From Bacteroidales bacterium (GTDB taxonomy: Bacteria > Bacteroidota > Bacteroidia > Bacteroidales > P3), in the NCBI GenBank assembly GCA_017479705.1, contig JAFVCA010000008.1, positions 1 to 64,000 of the forward strand: a stretch of 64,000 bases of DNA. Reading direction: 5' to 3'. Below, piece after piece: positions 1-8,590 of this stretch. Below the pieces are notes generated by a model. It did no database searches. It was given only the letters and a program-made list of their open reading frames with translations, and had not been told where the DNA came from. The translations under genes and the position numbers were made by a program. How positions within the stretch are numbered: position 1 is the stretch's first letter; every line of letters begins with the position of its first letter.

Positions 1-1077
1 GCCGCCAACGCCATGCTGAGCGGCACTGGCACAGCCACCGTCAACGGTGCCGACGACGACGGCATCACCCTCTCCTCCGATGCATCCCACGCCGTCTCCC
101 TCCGCCTGTCGGGAGCCACCAACGTCACCCTTGCCGCCGGTGCCCAGTCCGCCTTCGACATCTACGTCCCCTCCTTCCCCACGGACAACGTCACCATCAC
201 CCTCACCACCACCAACGGCTACTACTTCGAACTCACCAAGAACAACGTAGCCCTGCGCCACAACACCTACACCATCGTCACCCTCAACGTAGACCAACTC
301 ACCCAAATCCTCGCCGCAGAGTTAGTAGACGGCCCGACATTTTGTGATGCTATCCCTTATAACGTTACAAAAGTGGTTTTCGAATACAACAGTTCGGTAT
401 CCTCTGGCACACTGCTTTCCACAAGCAACTCCCCAGTCCCCATCTATGGCAACATGGACGGCACCACCTGGAGAGTCTCCACCAGTGCCAGCATAATTAA
501 TGCTAACGCAGACTGCACAAACATGTTTTATGGAGCCTCCAAAAGAAATACGGCAAAATGGTGTGATGCCTTATCAATAAATTTCGGTGAAGGTTTTAAT
601 ACCTCAAATGTAACAGATATGCATGGGATGTTTGCTGGCTGTTTCAGTCTCAAAGAACTTGATTTATCACACTTCATTACCTCAAATGTGACAAACATGA
701 CTGCGATGTTTCAGGGTTGCTATGATTTAAAAAACATAGACTTATCATCTTTCAACACAGAGAATGTAACGTCTATGTATGAGATGTTTTGGCTCTGTAC
801 CAGCCTGACAAGCCTTGACCTCTCCAACTTCAACACCGAGAATGTGACGAGTATGAACACGATGTTTTGGTGCTGCTGGAGCCTGACGAGCCTCGACCTC
901 TCCCACTTTGACATGAGCAGCGTTACTGATAAGTCCTACATGTGTTATGCTCTCGCCACCACTTCTCGTGCTATCACCATCACCTGCCCGGCGGCAGTGC
1001 AGACGGCATTGGAAAGTGGCACAGAGCTGCCCACAAGCGGAGTTACCTTCACTTGGGTGAGACCCACATCGAAGTAA
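1..1077 (+). CDS. Fimbrillin-like/BspA-like surface protein, C-terminal part
   Basis: The frame is open to the left window edge, so the N-terminus lies outside. The first ~100 residues resemble the beta-rich fimbrillin-like domain of the protein at 51996-53513. From about residue 190 there are four to five DUF285 (BspA/mycoplasma-type) repeats of about 25 residues, with the pattern NVTsMxxMFxxCxsLxxLDLSxF. The last two repeats are nearly identical at DNA level, suggesting recent duplication. The family is exported to the cell surface and often mediates adhesion; that role is inferred here. Base composition changes near position 330, from GC-rich upstream to AT-richer in the repeats, so the gene looks mosaic. 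Confidence 0.75.
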   Translation, partial: AANAMLSGTGTATVNGADDDGITLSSDASHAVSLRLSGATNVTLAAGAQSAFDIYVPSFPTDNVTITLTTTNGYYFELTKNNVALRHNTYTIVTLNVDQLTQILAAELVDGPTFCDAIPYNVTKVVFEYNSSVSSGTLLSTSNSPVPIYGNMDGTTWRVSTSASIINANADCTNMFYGASKRNTAKWCDALSINFGEGFNTSNVTDMHGMFAGCFSLKELDLSHFITSNVTNMTAMFQGCYDLKNIDLSSFNTENVTSMYEMFWLCTSLTSLDLSNFNTENVTSMNTMFWCCWSLTSLDLSHFDMSSVTDKSYMCYALATTSRAITITCPAAVQTALESGTELPTSGVTFTWVRPTSK

Positions 1078-1107
1078 GGTAATTGCCAACGGAATACTTT
1101 TGCAGCC

Positions 1108-1215
1108 TGACCGTGCCGGAGGCACGGCATCCTATTAACCCCACACTAAGCGACCAAAGGGAGCGCAGTGTGGGGTTTCCTGTCGCCCCGTCCTGCGTGT
1201 CGAAGACACGCTACA
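1108..1215 (+). repeat. Cloverleaf dispersed element, copy A (partial)
   Basis: Hairpin 1 (CCGTGCC/GGCACGG, 1111-1127) is followed by ATCCTATTA, a central stem ACCCCACAC (1138-1146)/GTGTGGGGT (1168-1176), and hairpin 3 GCGTGTC/GACACGC (1195-1211). This is the same order as copies B and C, but hairpin 1 has a different sequence that still pairs. I see no clear terminal inverted repeats, so it is probably a decayed copy. Confidence 0.75.
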
Positions 1216-1324
1216 ATCATTATAATTCCAGTAACTTGCAGAGGTTGCTCTCCAGAAAGAGCAAAAAATGCGGATTTTGCTCTCCCGACAGAACAACCAT
1301 TATTGAGTTTTGACATTAACATTG

Positions 1325-1455
1325 TAGATCAAATGATTACGGAAGCACACCCACACTGCACGGAAGCGGGGATGCTTCCATTCGGTCGCAATCCCATTCC
1401 CGTTTGTGTGGGCTATTGAGATTCAACCCATTCAAGGTTGTTGAAAAATCAGTCC
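1325..1455 (-). repeat. Cloverleaf dispersed element, copy D (degenerate)
   Basis: Read on the minus strand this shows ACTGATTTTTC, a hairpin CAACC/GGTTG (1424-1440), the spacer GAATCTCAATA, and the central stem CCCACAC (1350-1356)/GTGTGGG (1406-1412). The far hairpin has decayed. It lies in the opposite orientation to copy A, about 110 bp away. Between the two copies (1216-1324) I see nothing recognisable. Confidence 0.65.
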
Positions 1456-1516
1456 ACTACCAAAATAAATCTAAAAGTGGTTGCACCTTTTTCTTATGGT
1501 CGTCCTTTGCCCTGTT

Positions 1517-1569
1517 GTGCACTAAAAAAAGTGCAGTTTTTACCTCATTCTGCACTTTTTTTAGTGCAT
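1517..1569. repeat. 18-bp perfect inverted repeat
   Basis: The arm at 1518-1535 (TGCACTAAAAAAAGTGCA) is exactly complementary to 1552-1569 region when folded about a loop of roughly 15 nt. Each arm is itself nearly palindromic (GTGCACT..AGTGCA), so a cruciform is possible. It lies about 15 bp upstream of the alkD promoter and could be a terminator, a protein-binding site or a relic repeat. Confidence 0.7.
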
Positions 1570-1584
1570 GTGGGAATTATTGTG

Positions 1585-1592
1585 TATCTTTG
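1585..1592 (+). promoter_or_regulatory. Bacteroidota -7 element (TATCTTTG) for alkD
   Basis: TATCTTTG lies 30 bp upstream of the alkD ATG at 1623. It matches the TAnnTTTG consensus recognised by the Bacteroidota primary sigma factor, and the same octamer precedes many genes in this window. Confidence 0.8.
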
Positions 1593-1622
1593 CAGTTGGA
1601 AAACAGTAAACAACAGAATGCT

Positions 1623-2336
1623 ATGAACGAATTGATGCAGCGTGTTATGGCGCGGGCGAATGCCGCTGAGGCGGTGAACCTGGCGCGGTTTTTCAAGACC
1701 GGGCCGGGGCAGTATGGTGCCGGCGACCGCTTTCTGGGTGTCAAGGTGCCCGTGGTGCGGGCGGTGGTGAAGGAGTGCTGGCGCGGCGCGGACTTCGGCC
1801 AGTTGGAAGAGTGCCTCGCGTCGGAGTGGCACGAGGTGCGGTTAGCGGGCCTGTTGGCCCTCGTGCAGCGGTTCCACCACGCCAAAAAGGAACCCGCCGA
1901 GCAGCAGCGGTGCGTCGACTTCTACCTCGCCCACCTGCCGGCGGTGAACAACTGGGACCTCGTCGACCTCTCCTGCTATGAAATCCTCGGCACCTGGTAC
2001 CTTACGCACGACGCCTCCCCGCTCTACGCCCTCGCCCGCGACGGCAAAACCATCTGGGAGCAACGCATCGGCATCGTCAGCACCATGATGTTCCTCCGCC
2101 ACGGGCGGTTGGACGACACCTACGCCATTGCCGACATCCTGCTGCACCACCCGCACGACCTCATTCACAAGGCCGTGGGCTGGCTGCTGCGCGAAGCCGG
2201 CAAGCGGGACGAGGGCCGTCTGCGCCAATATCTCGCGCCGCGCATACAATCCATGCCGCGCACCACGCTGCGCTACGCCATAGAGCGCTTCTCCCCTGCC
2301 GACCGCGCGGCCTTCCTTGCCACGCCCCGAAAGTAG
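1623..2336 (+). CDS. alkD: DNA alkylation repair glycosylase, AlkD family
   Basis: The product (237 aa) matches the usual length of AlkD, a HEAT-repeat DNA glycosylase that removes N3- and N7-alkylated purines without base flipping. The motif NNWDLVD supplies the Trp-x3-Asp pair known as the catalytic cleft of AlkD (Trp109/Asp113 in Bacillus cereus), and GWLLREAGKRD follows as in family members. An upstream in-frame extension exists, but the ATG at 1623 is preferred because the -7 element sits at 1585 and the homology begins here. It is a monocistronic gene between repeats and the mrdA promoter. Confidence 0.88.
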   Translation: MNELMQRVMARANAAEAVNLARFFKTGPGQYGAGDRFLGVKVPVVRAVVKECWRGADFGQLEECLASEWHEVRLAGLLALVQRFHHAKKEPAEQQRCVDFYLAHLPAVNNWDLVDLSCYEILGTWYLTHDASPLYALARDGKTIWEQRIGIVSTMMFLRHGRLDDTYAIADILLHHPHDLIHKAVGWLLREAGKRDEGRLRQYLAPRIQSMPRTTLRYAIERFSPADRAAFLATPRK

Positions 2337-2552
2337 CCGCCCCTCGGCCCCTCACACTGCCGCAGCTGGAAAAATCTGCCCTAACCCTTCGCCCAATAAT
2401 TCTTTTCATCGTCTCCCAAATTTCGCCTACATTTCTCCTTTCGCCGTTGGAGAAACGAAGAGAGCTGTGACCCGCAACGGGAAGGGAAGGATCGGGCAAA
2501 GGGGGAAGGAACAAATGTGGAACAGGAAACCGTCTAATTGGATTTTTTTATG

Positions 2553-2560
2553 TATCTTTG
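2553..2560 (+). promoter_or_regulatory. -7 element (TATCTTTG) for mrdA-rodA
   Basis: TATCTTTG lies 23 bp before the mrdA ATG at 2584, which also argues against longer starts for mrdA. The preceding gap from 2337 holds only a weak TTTCTCC/GGAGAAA hairpin (2432-2455). Confidence 0.8.
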
Positions 2561-2583
2561 CAACTTGGTTTGTTCGAGATAAA

Positions 2584-4434
2584 ATGTCAAACAAGTATAC
2601 TCATCGCAGTGGCATTGTGAAGATTATCTTCTTGGCGGTCGGAGTGATATTCGTGCTCCGGCTGTCGATGTTGCAGCTGTTTGACAAAGAGTACAAAGAA
2701 AAGGCCAAGAGCCAGTCGCTGCGCAACATCACGCAGTATCCGGCGCGAGGCCTGATGTACGACCGCAACGGCAACCTGCTGGTATACAACGAGGCGGTGT
2801 ACGACCTGATGGTCATTCCCCGCATGGTGAAGGACTTGGACACCGCGTTCTTCTGCCGCTCGGTGGGCATCACGCGGGAGGACTTCCTCGCCCGCATGGA
2901 GAAGGCCTACACCTATTCACCCTACTCGGCTTCGATATTCCTGAAGCAAATCTCCAAGGAAGATTTTGGCCGATGGGAGAACGTGTTATACAAATTCAAG
3001 GGCTTCTACATCTCCAAGCGCACGCTGAGGATTTACGACCGGCCCATCGCGGCCCACGTGCTGGGCTATGTGGGCGAGGTGAACGAGCATGACTTGGAGA
3101 CCAACCCCTACTACAAGCGCGGCGACTATATTGGCAAGAGCGGGCTGGAGGCCTCGTATGAGGAACAGCTGCGCGGCGTGAAGGGCAAGAAAATCATGCA
3201 GGTGGACGTGCATAACCGCGAAATAGGCCCCTACTTGCACGGGCAGATGGACACCATGCCCATGGAGGGGATGAACCTCTACACCACCATCGACGCCGAC
3301 CTGCAGGAGTATGCCGAGAAGGTGATGGCCAACAAGCGCGGCTGTATCGTGGCCATTGAACCGTCGACTGGCGAGGTGCTGACCCTCCTCTCCGCGCCCT
3401 GCTATGACCCCAATTTGCTGGTGGGCCGCATCCGGGGAGAAAACTTCAAAAAGCTGAACAGCGACATCTCCAAACCCCTCTTCAACCGTGCCTTGCAGGC
3501 ACAATACCCTCCGGGCTCGATATTCAAGGTGGCACAGGCCATGATAGCCCTGCATCTGGGCGTGATAACGCCGCAGACGGGCTTTGTGTGCGACAAGGTG
3601 ATCGGGTGCCACAACCATCCGAGCGCCCGCAGTGTGCAGGAGGCCATCAAGATGTCGTGCAACCCATACTTCTACTACACCTACCGGCGTGTCATCCAGC
3701 AGGGCAAATACAAGAACATCTACAAGGACAGCCAGTACGGCCTGACCGTGTGGCACGACTACATGACCCGCTTCGGCTTCGGCTACCGGCTGCCCATAGA
3801 CCTGCCCAACGTGAAGAAAGGCAACATCCCGGACACGGCCTTCTACAACAAATGGTACGGCCGTGAGCGGTGGGCCTTCACAACCATCTACTCCAACAGC
3901 ATCGGGCAGGGCGAAGTGGAGGTGGTGCCGCTGCAGATGGCCAACCTGGCATGCATTGTGGCCAACCGGGGCTACTTCTACACACCGCACTTGGTGCGGT
4001 TCTACGGCCCCGACTCCATCCGGCCGCCGGAGTTCTACGAGAAGCACGAAACGGGCATCGAGCGGGAATACTTCGACATTGCCGCACGGGGCATGTACGA
4101 CGTGGTGCACGGAGCCGGAGGCACGGCCCACAAGGCCGACATCCCGGACATAGACGTGTGCGGCAAGACCGGCACCGCCGAGAACTACGGCAACGACCAC
4201 TCCGTCTTCATAGCCTTCGCGCCCAAGGAGAACCCGAAGATTGCCGTGGCCGTGTATGTGGAGAACGCACAGGGCGGCGGCGGCACGTGGGCAGCCCCCA
4301 TCGCCAGCCTGATTATTGAGAAGTACATCCGCGGCGAAGTGAAGCGCAAGGATGTGGAGAAATATTACACCGAAATCAACCCCTGCCAGAAGCTGCCGCT
4401 GACGCGCAGGATCAAGAAACCCCGCAAGAGATAA
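2584..4434 (+). CDS. mrdA: Penicillin-binding protein 2 (elongasome transpeptidase)
   Basis: A class B PBP of 616 aa that crosslinks peptidoglycan during cell elongation. It has one N-terminal membrane anchor (about residues 10-30), a dimerisation/pedestal domain (arg-rich PARGLMYDRNG motif), and the transpeptidase domain. The active-site motifs are visible: SIFK (nucleophile Ser about 312), SCN (about 358) and KTGT (about 528). The 3' end overlaps the rodA start (TAATG), so the two are a translationally coupled pair, as expected for the PBP2-RodA complex. mreBCD is not in the window upstream. Confidence 0.95.
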   Translation: MSNKYTHRSGIVKIIFLAVGVIFVLRLSMLQLFDKEYKEKAKSQSLRNITQYPARGLMYDRNGNLLVYNEAVYDLMVIPRMVKDLDTAFFCRSVGITREDFLARMEKAYTYSPYSASIFLKQISKEDFGRWENVLYKFKGFYISKRTLRIYDRPIAAHVLGYVGEVNEHDLETNPYYKRGDYIGKSGLEASYEEQLRGVKGKKIMQVDVHNREIGPYLHGQMDTMPMEGMNLYTTIDADLQEYAEKVMANKRGCIVAIEPSTGEVLTLLSAPCYDPNLLVGRIRGENFKKLNSDISKPLFNRALQAQYPPGSIFKVAQAMIALHLGVITPQTGFVCDKVIGCHNHPSARSVQEAIKMSCNPYFYYTYRRVIQQGKYKNIYKDSQYGLTVWHDYMTRFGFGYRLPIDLPNVKKGNIPDTAFYNKWYGRERWAFTTIYSNSIGQGEVEVVPLQMANLACIVANRGYFYTPHLVRFYGPDSIRPPEFYEKHETGIEREYFDIAARGMYDVVHGAGGTAHKADIPDIDVCGKTGTAENYGNDHSVFIAFAPKENPKIAVAVYVENAQGGGGTWAAPIASLIIEKYIRGEVKRKDVEKYYTEINPCQKLPLTRRIKKPRKR

Positions 4435-5708
4435 TGAATGCCAACCGACTGCCCGCAACCGAAAAGAAACACTACGACTGGGTGCCTATACTGCTGTATG
4501 TAGGCATCGTCCTGTTTGGCTGGCTGAACATCTATGCCGCTTGCTACGACGAGTACCACGCGCAGGTGTTTGACTTTTCGCGCCAGCATGGCAAGCAACT
4601 GCTGTGGATGGGCATCGCCTTCGTGATGGCCGTGTGCGTGCTGCTGATACACCCGCGGGTGTTCTCCAACGGGTCGTACATCATCTATGGCGTTGTGCTG
4701 CTGCTGCTTGTGGCCACACTATTTATTGGCACCGTCACCAACGGCGGCCAGTCATGGATCAATTTCGGGGCATTCAAGTTGCAGCCATCGGAGTTTGCCA
4801 AGTTCGCCACCGCACTGGCACTGGCCAAGTATATCAGTGCCATCGACATAGACCTCACGCTGCCGCGCACGCGCCTCACCTTGGCACTGATCGTTCTGGT
4901 GCCCGCGGGCCTCATCTTTTTGCAGCACGACACGGGTTCCGCCCTCGTCTTCCTGGCCTTCCTGCTCCCCTTCTTCCGCGAGGGCCTGTCGCACTACATC
5001 CTGCTCATAGGCCTGTTGGCCATCGTGCTGTTCATATCCGCCTTGCTCATCAACAAGTTCCTGCTCATGGGCATCCTGCTGGCCATTTGCCTGTTGTACC
5101 TCTTCGTGTGGCTCTCCAAGCGCACGTCGAAAAACTATTGGCACACCGCCATCTTCTTTGTGGTGTGCAGCCTCTTCACCCTCTCGGTGGACTTCACCTT
5201 CGACAACGTGCTGGAAACCCACCAGCGCAACCGCATCTACGTGCTGTTAGGCAAGGTTGAAGACCCCCGCGGCGTGGGCTATAACGTCAACCAGGCAAAG
5301 ATAGCCATCGGCTCCGGAGGGTTAGTGGGCAAGGGGTTCCTCAACGGAACCATCACCAAAGCGGACTTCGTCCCCGAGCAGGAGACGGACTTCATCTTCT
5401 GCACCGTTGGCGAGGAATGGGGTTTTGTGGGCAGCCTGCTGCTCATTGCCGCCTACGTGTGGCTGCTGGTCCACCTGATAACCATGGCGGAGCGACAACG
5501 CTCCGTCTTCTCGCGTTTCTATGGATACTGCGTTGCCTCCATCCTCTTCTTCCACTTTGCGGTAAACATCGGCATGGTGCTGGGGTTGGTACCCGTCATC
5601 GGCATCCCACTGCCATTCTTCAGCTACGGAGGCTCGTCCCTCATAGCCTTCACACTGCTGCTGTTCATCTTCATCCGCCAAGACGCCGACCGCAACGCAC
5701 TGATATAG
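4434..5708 (+). CDS. rodA: Rod shape-determining SEDS glycosyltransferase RodA
   Basis: A 424-aa polytopic SEDS protein, the peptidoglycan polymerase partner of PBP2. About ten hydrophobic segments are apparent. The SEDS signatures include WINFG..KLQPSE near residue 110, a DTGSALV segment near 165, and PFFSYGGSS near the C-terminus. The ATG overlaps the mrdA stop by one base, so translation is coupled. After the stop, 5709-5804 is AT-rich spacer with AATTAATAATTAA tracts. Confidence 0.95.
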   Translation: MNANRLPATEKKHYDWVPILLYVGIVLFGWLNIYAACYDEYHAQVFDFSRQHGKQLLWMGIAFVMAVCVLLIHPRVFSNGSYIIYGVVLLLLVATLFIGTVTNGGQSWINFGAFKLQPSEFAKFATALALAKYISAIDIDLTLPRTRLTLALIVLVPAGLIFLQHDTGSALVFLAFLLPFFREGLSHYILLIGLLAIVLFISALLINKFLLMGILLAICLLYLFVWLSKRTSKNYWHTAIFFVVCSLFTLSVDFTFDNVLETHQRNRIYVLLGKVEDPRGVGYNVNQAKIAIGSGGLVGKGFLNGTITKADFVPEQETDFIFCTVGEEWGFVGSLLLIAAYVWLLVHLITMAERQRSVFSRFYGYCVASILFFHFAVNIGMVLGLVPVIGIPLPFFSYGGSSLIAFTLLLFIFIRQDADRNALI

Positions 5709-5804
5709 GAGGAATTAAAAATTAATAATTAATAATTAAAAATTGACTCGCATATTCACGAATTAAAACATTCACGAATTAACACCCAATACCACCACAC
5801 AAAC

Positions 5805-7064
5805 ATGGCTAACAATACTGACAAACAACGTGTATGCTCCTTCTGTGGCCGACGGGAGTCGCAGGTCAACCTGCTTTTCTCCAGTTCGGGAGGCAGCTGC
5901 ATTTGCGACCAATGCGTGACGAATGCCTACGACATAATAAGAGAGAACATGGAGCAAGAGGCCGCCACCGCAAGCCCCTTGGCCAAGATGGAGCGCATAC
6001 CCTCGCCCGCTGAAATCAAGACCCATTTAGACCAATATGTCATAGGGCAGGAGGATGCCAAGCGCACCCTCTCCGTGGCCGTCTACAACCACTACAAGCG
6101 CATCAAATATGCCGACCAGAAGCACGAGGCCGACGATGTAGAGATAGAGAAGTCGAACATCATCATTGTCGGCGAGACGGGCACAGGCAAGACCCTCCTG
6201 GCACGCACTATTGCGCGCGTGCTGCAAGTCCCCTTCTGCATAGCCGACGCCACCACACTGACCGAAGCGGGCTACGTGGGCGACGACGTGGAGAACGTCC
6301 TTGTGCGGCTGCTCCAGGCGGCGGACTACGACGTGGCCGCCGCGGAACGCGGCATAGTCTTCATCGACGAGATAGACAAGATAGCCCGCAAGAGCGACAA
6401 CCCCTCCATCACGCGCGACGTGTCCGGCGAGGGCGTGCAGCAGGCCATGCTCAAACTGCTTGAGGGGGCTGTGGTCAACGTGCCCCCGCAGGGCGGACGC
6501 AAGCATCCGGAGCAGCCCATGATACAGGTCAACACCCGGAACATCCTCTTCATAGCCGGCGGCGCATTCGACGGCATAGAGCGCTCCATCGCCTCCCGCC
6601 TCAAATCCAACGTCATCGGCTACAACGCCACCGAGACACGCCGCGAGCTGGACCGCCACAACCTGCTCCGGTACATCCTGCCCATGGACCTCAAACACTA
6701 CGGTCTCATCCCCGAGCTGGTGGGCCGCTTCCCCATGCTCACCCATCTGCAGCCCCTCGATGCCGACGCACTGATGCGCATCCTCACCGAGCCCCGCAAT
6801 GCATTGGTGAAACAGTACCAAGCCCTCTTCAAAATGGACAATGTGGAACTCCTATTTGACGACGATGCCCTGAAAGCAGTGGTGGAAACCGCCGTGCATT
6901 ATAAGCTGGGGGCCCGCGGCCTCCGCTCCATCATGGAGAGCATCATGACGGACTACATGTACACCCTGCCCCAGATGGAGGCCGGCAGCACCCTCCGCAT
7001 CACCCTCCAGATGGCTCTGGAACACATCAACAAAGCCAATATCAACACATCATTATTACAATAA
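5805..7064 (+). CDS. clpX: ATP-dependent Clp protease ATP-binding subunit ClpX
   Basis: A hexameric AAA+ unfoldase that feeds proteins to ClpP; 419 aa, normal length. The N-terminal zinc-binding domain shows CxxC...CxxC (CSFC and CDQC, residues ~9-35). Walker A is GETGTGKT, Walker B is VFIDEID, and the sensor region reads PELVGRFP, followed by the GARGLR sensor-2 motif. clpP is not adjacent, which differs from the usual clpP-clpX order. The nitroreductase gene follows after 13 bp and may be cotranscribed. Confidence 0.97.
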   Translation: MANNTDKQRVCSFCGRRESQVNLLFSSSGGSCICDQCVTNAYDIIRENMEQEAATASPLAKMERIPSPAEIKTHLDQYVIGQEDAKRTLSVAVYNHYKRIKYADQKHEADDVEIEKSNIIIVGETGTGKTLLARTIARVLQVPFCIADATTLTEAGYVGDDVENVLVRLLQAADYDVAAAERGIVFIDEIDKIARKSDNPSITRDVSGEGVQQAMLKLLEGAVVNVPPQGGRKHPEQPMIQVNTRNILFIAGGAFDGIERSIASRLKSNVIGYNATETRRELDRHNLLRYILPMDLKHYGLIPELVGRFPMLTHLQPLDADALMRILTEPRNALVKQYQALFKMDNVELLFDDDALKAVVETAVHYKLGARGLRSIMESIMTDYMYTLPQMEAGSTLRITLQMALEHINKANINTSLLQ

Positions 7065-7077
7065 AAAACACACACTC

Positions 7078-7800
7078 ATGAAAAAAGTAATCGCATTAGC
7101 CCTCCTCCTCGTCCTCGTTGCCGGGGGTGTGCTGGCGCAGAAACGCGGCAGCAACAAGAACAGCCGCAAAGTTCCCTCCTCAATGGTCAACGGCAATGCC
7201 CCCACAAACATAGCCAATGCCACCACCGATGTCCGCCAACTGCCCGCACCCGTCGAGGGGCTTGACGCCCCCCTGGTCCACGCTCTACAGCAGCGCCGCA
7301 CCATCCGCACCATCCGTGAGGAAGAGCTGCCCATCGGTCTCGTCTCGTCACTCCTGTGGAGTGCCTACGGCATCAACCGCCCTGAAGAGGGTCGCCGTGT
7401 GGCTCCCTCGGCAGTCAATGTGCAGGAATTTGACATCTACCTCTTCGACCGTCAGGGCGTCTATCTATACAATGCCGAGAAGAATACCCTCAGCATGGTA
7501 ACAGAAGGCGACCACCGCGCCGAGATCAGCAAGCAGAAACACTTTGCCCAAGCCCCCGTGTCGATAGTCCTGGTGGCCAATTATGACCGCATGAAGGTGT
7601 TCAAGGAGGAGGATGTGCGCGACTTCTACGCTGCCGTCGACTGCGGCTACATCAGCCAGAACATCTACCTCTTCTGCTCCTCAGCCAAGCTGGCCACAGT
7701 GGCTTGCGGAGCCATAGAGCGCGAACTCCTCAACAGCCTCCTCGGCATCAAGAACGGCAAAGCCCTCATCGCCCATCCCGTGGGATTCCCGGAGGAATAA
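7078..7800 (+). CDS. Exported nitroreductase-family protein (SagB-like)
   Basis: A 240-aa protein with a clear signal peptide (MKKVIALALLLVLVAGGVLA, cleavage near residue 21). The mature part fits the nitroreductase/SagB fold: RRTIRTIREEELP is the FMN-phosphate-binding Arg segment, SSLLWSAYGINRP is the typical helix, APSAVNVQEF is the substrate/FMN loop, and there is a GYISQNI segment. Family members are FMN-dependent oxidoreductases; the substrate is unknown. An exported version implies work in the periplasm. Confidence 0.85.
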   Translation: MKKVIALALLLVLVAGGVLAQKRGSNKNSRKVPSSMVNGNAPTNIANATTDVRQLPAPVEGLDAPLVHALQQRRTIRTIREEELPIGLVSSLLWSAYGINRPEEGRRVAPSAVNVQEFDIYLFDRQGVYLYNAEKNTLSMVTEGDHRAEISKQKHFAQAPVSIVLVANYDRMKVFKEEDVRDFYAAVDCGYISQNIYLFCSSAKLATVACGAIERELLNSLLGIKNGKALIAHPVGFPEE

Positions 7801-7810
7801 TAGCGGAATT

Positions 7811-7855
7811 GAAAAATGAAAAGTGAAATAGGTGTACAAGCAGATTTCATTTTTC
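7811..7855 (+). terminator. Possible terminator hairpin after the nitroreductase gene
   Basis: GAAAAATGAAA (7811-7821) pairs perfectly with TTTCATTTTTC (7845-7855) across a 23-nt loop just after the stop codon. The stem is AT-only and there is no clean U tract, so termination is uncertain. Confidence 0.35.
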
Positions 7856-7892
7856 ACTTTGTTTCCAATTTACACATTGCTATAGTGTAAAG

Positions 7893-8069
7893 TATGACTG
7901 ATTTTTTGCAGATAGGCTCAATGTCGCGTGTCTTCGACACGCTGAGATGTGGAGACATTTCTGACCCCACACTGCGGGATAGAGGGTTGCTCCCTTTCGG
8001 TCGCGACCCCTATCCCTTGTGTGGGGTTAATAGGATTCAACCTCTTCGAGGTTGTCAAAATCAGTCATA
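7893..8069 (-). repeat. Cloverleaf dispersed element, copy B (complete, with terminal inverted repeats)
   Basis: The 177-bp element is bounded by perfect 13-bp inverted ends TATGACTGATTTT/AAAATCAGTCATA. Inside are three stem-loops: GCGTGTC-ttc-GACACGC; a long central stem ACCCCACA/TGTGGGGT with an inner GATAG..CTATC stem; and CAACCTC-ttc-GAGGTTG. The ends close a cloverleaf. It fills most of the 322-bp gap between the nitroreductase gene and queD. No transposase is encoded, so this looks like a miniature inverted-repeat element. Confidence 0.85.
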
Positions 8070-8122
8070 TACGAAAATAGAGCCTTACACATTCAACATT
8101 TTCAATCTTCAATCATAATAAG

Positions 8123-8590
8123 GTGAAACTGCGACTTACCAAACAATTCAGCTTTGAGATGGCACATGCCTTGCCCCTATACGAAGGCAAGTGCCACAAC
8201 ATCCACGGCCACTCCTACAAACTGTTTGTCACCGTAGAGGGCACAGCCGCACTGCCGGATATGCACTCCAGCATCGGTGCCACCCGTGGTGGCGTTCCCG
8301 TCGGCATGGTAATAGATTTCAGCCAGATAAAACGCATCGTCGAAGAGAGCATCATCTCCCGCTTTGACCACGCACTGGTGCTGCCTGATATGGACGCGAC
8401 GGACAGCACGCGGAGTGACAGCCTTGGCGGCTATCCCGCCAACCTGATGCGCGTCCCCTTCCAACCCACAACTGAAAATCTGCTGCTGCATTTCGCCTCC
8501 TTGCTTGAAGGCAAGCTGCCGGACGGCACACGGCTCTATTCCCTCAAACTCTTCGAGACCGAGAGCTCCTGTGCCGAATTGGTGTTCTAA
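8123..8590 (+). CDS. queD: 6-carboxytetrahydropterin synthase (QueD/PTPS family)
   Basis: A 155-aa PTPS-family enzyme, most likely QueD in queuosine/7-deazaguanine synthesis. The zinc ligands appear as MAH near residue 15 and the CHNIHGHSY block (His-x-His), which also carries the catalytic Cys. FDHALVL supplies the conserved Asp-His, and ETESS supplies the substrate-binding Glu. The start is GTG at 8123, because the family begins a few residues before the first His and no upstream ATG is in frame. The stop overlaps the stop of the convergent gene at 8587 by 3 bp. Other queuosine genes are not nearby. Confidence 0.9.
   Translation: MKLRLTKQFSFEMAHALPLYEGKCHNIHGHSYKLFVTVEGTAALPDMHSSIGATRGGVPVGMVIDFSQIKRIVEESIISRFDHALVLPDMDATDSTRSDSLGGYPANLMRVPFQPTTENLLLHFASLLEGKLPDGTRLYSLKLFETESSCAELVF

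Noticed and set aside
720-914. DUF285 repeats considered as a CRISPR-like or tandem DNA repeat array
   Set aside because: The repeats are coding, in frame and unequal at DNA level; there are no spacers and no cas genes.
2986-4458. Long minus-strand open frame (490 codons) over mrdA
   Set aside because: It lies entirely antisense to a well-supported PBP2 gene, has a Val/His/Gly-rich composition typical of reversed GC-rich codons, and matches no family.
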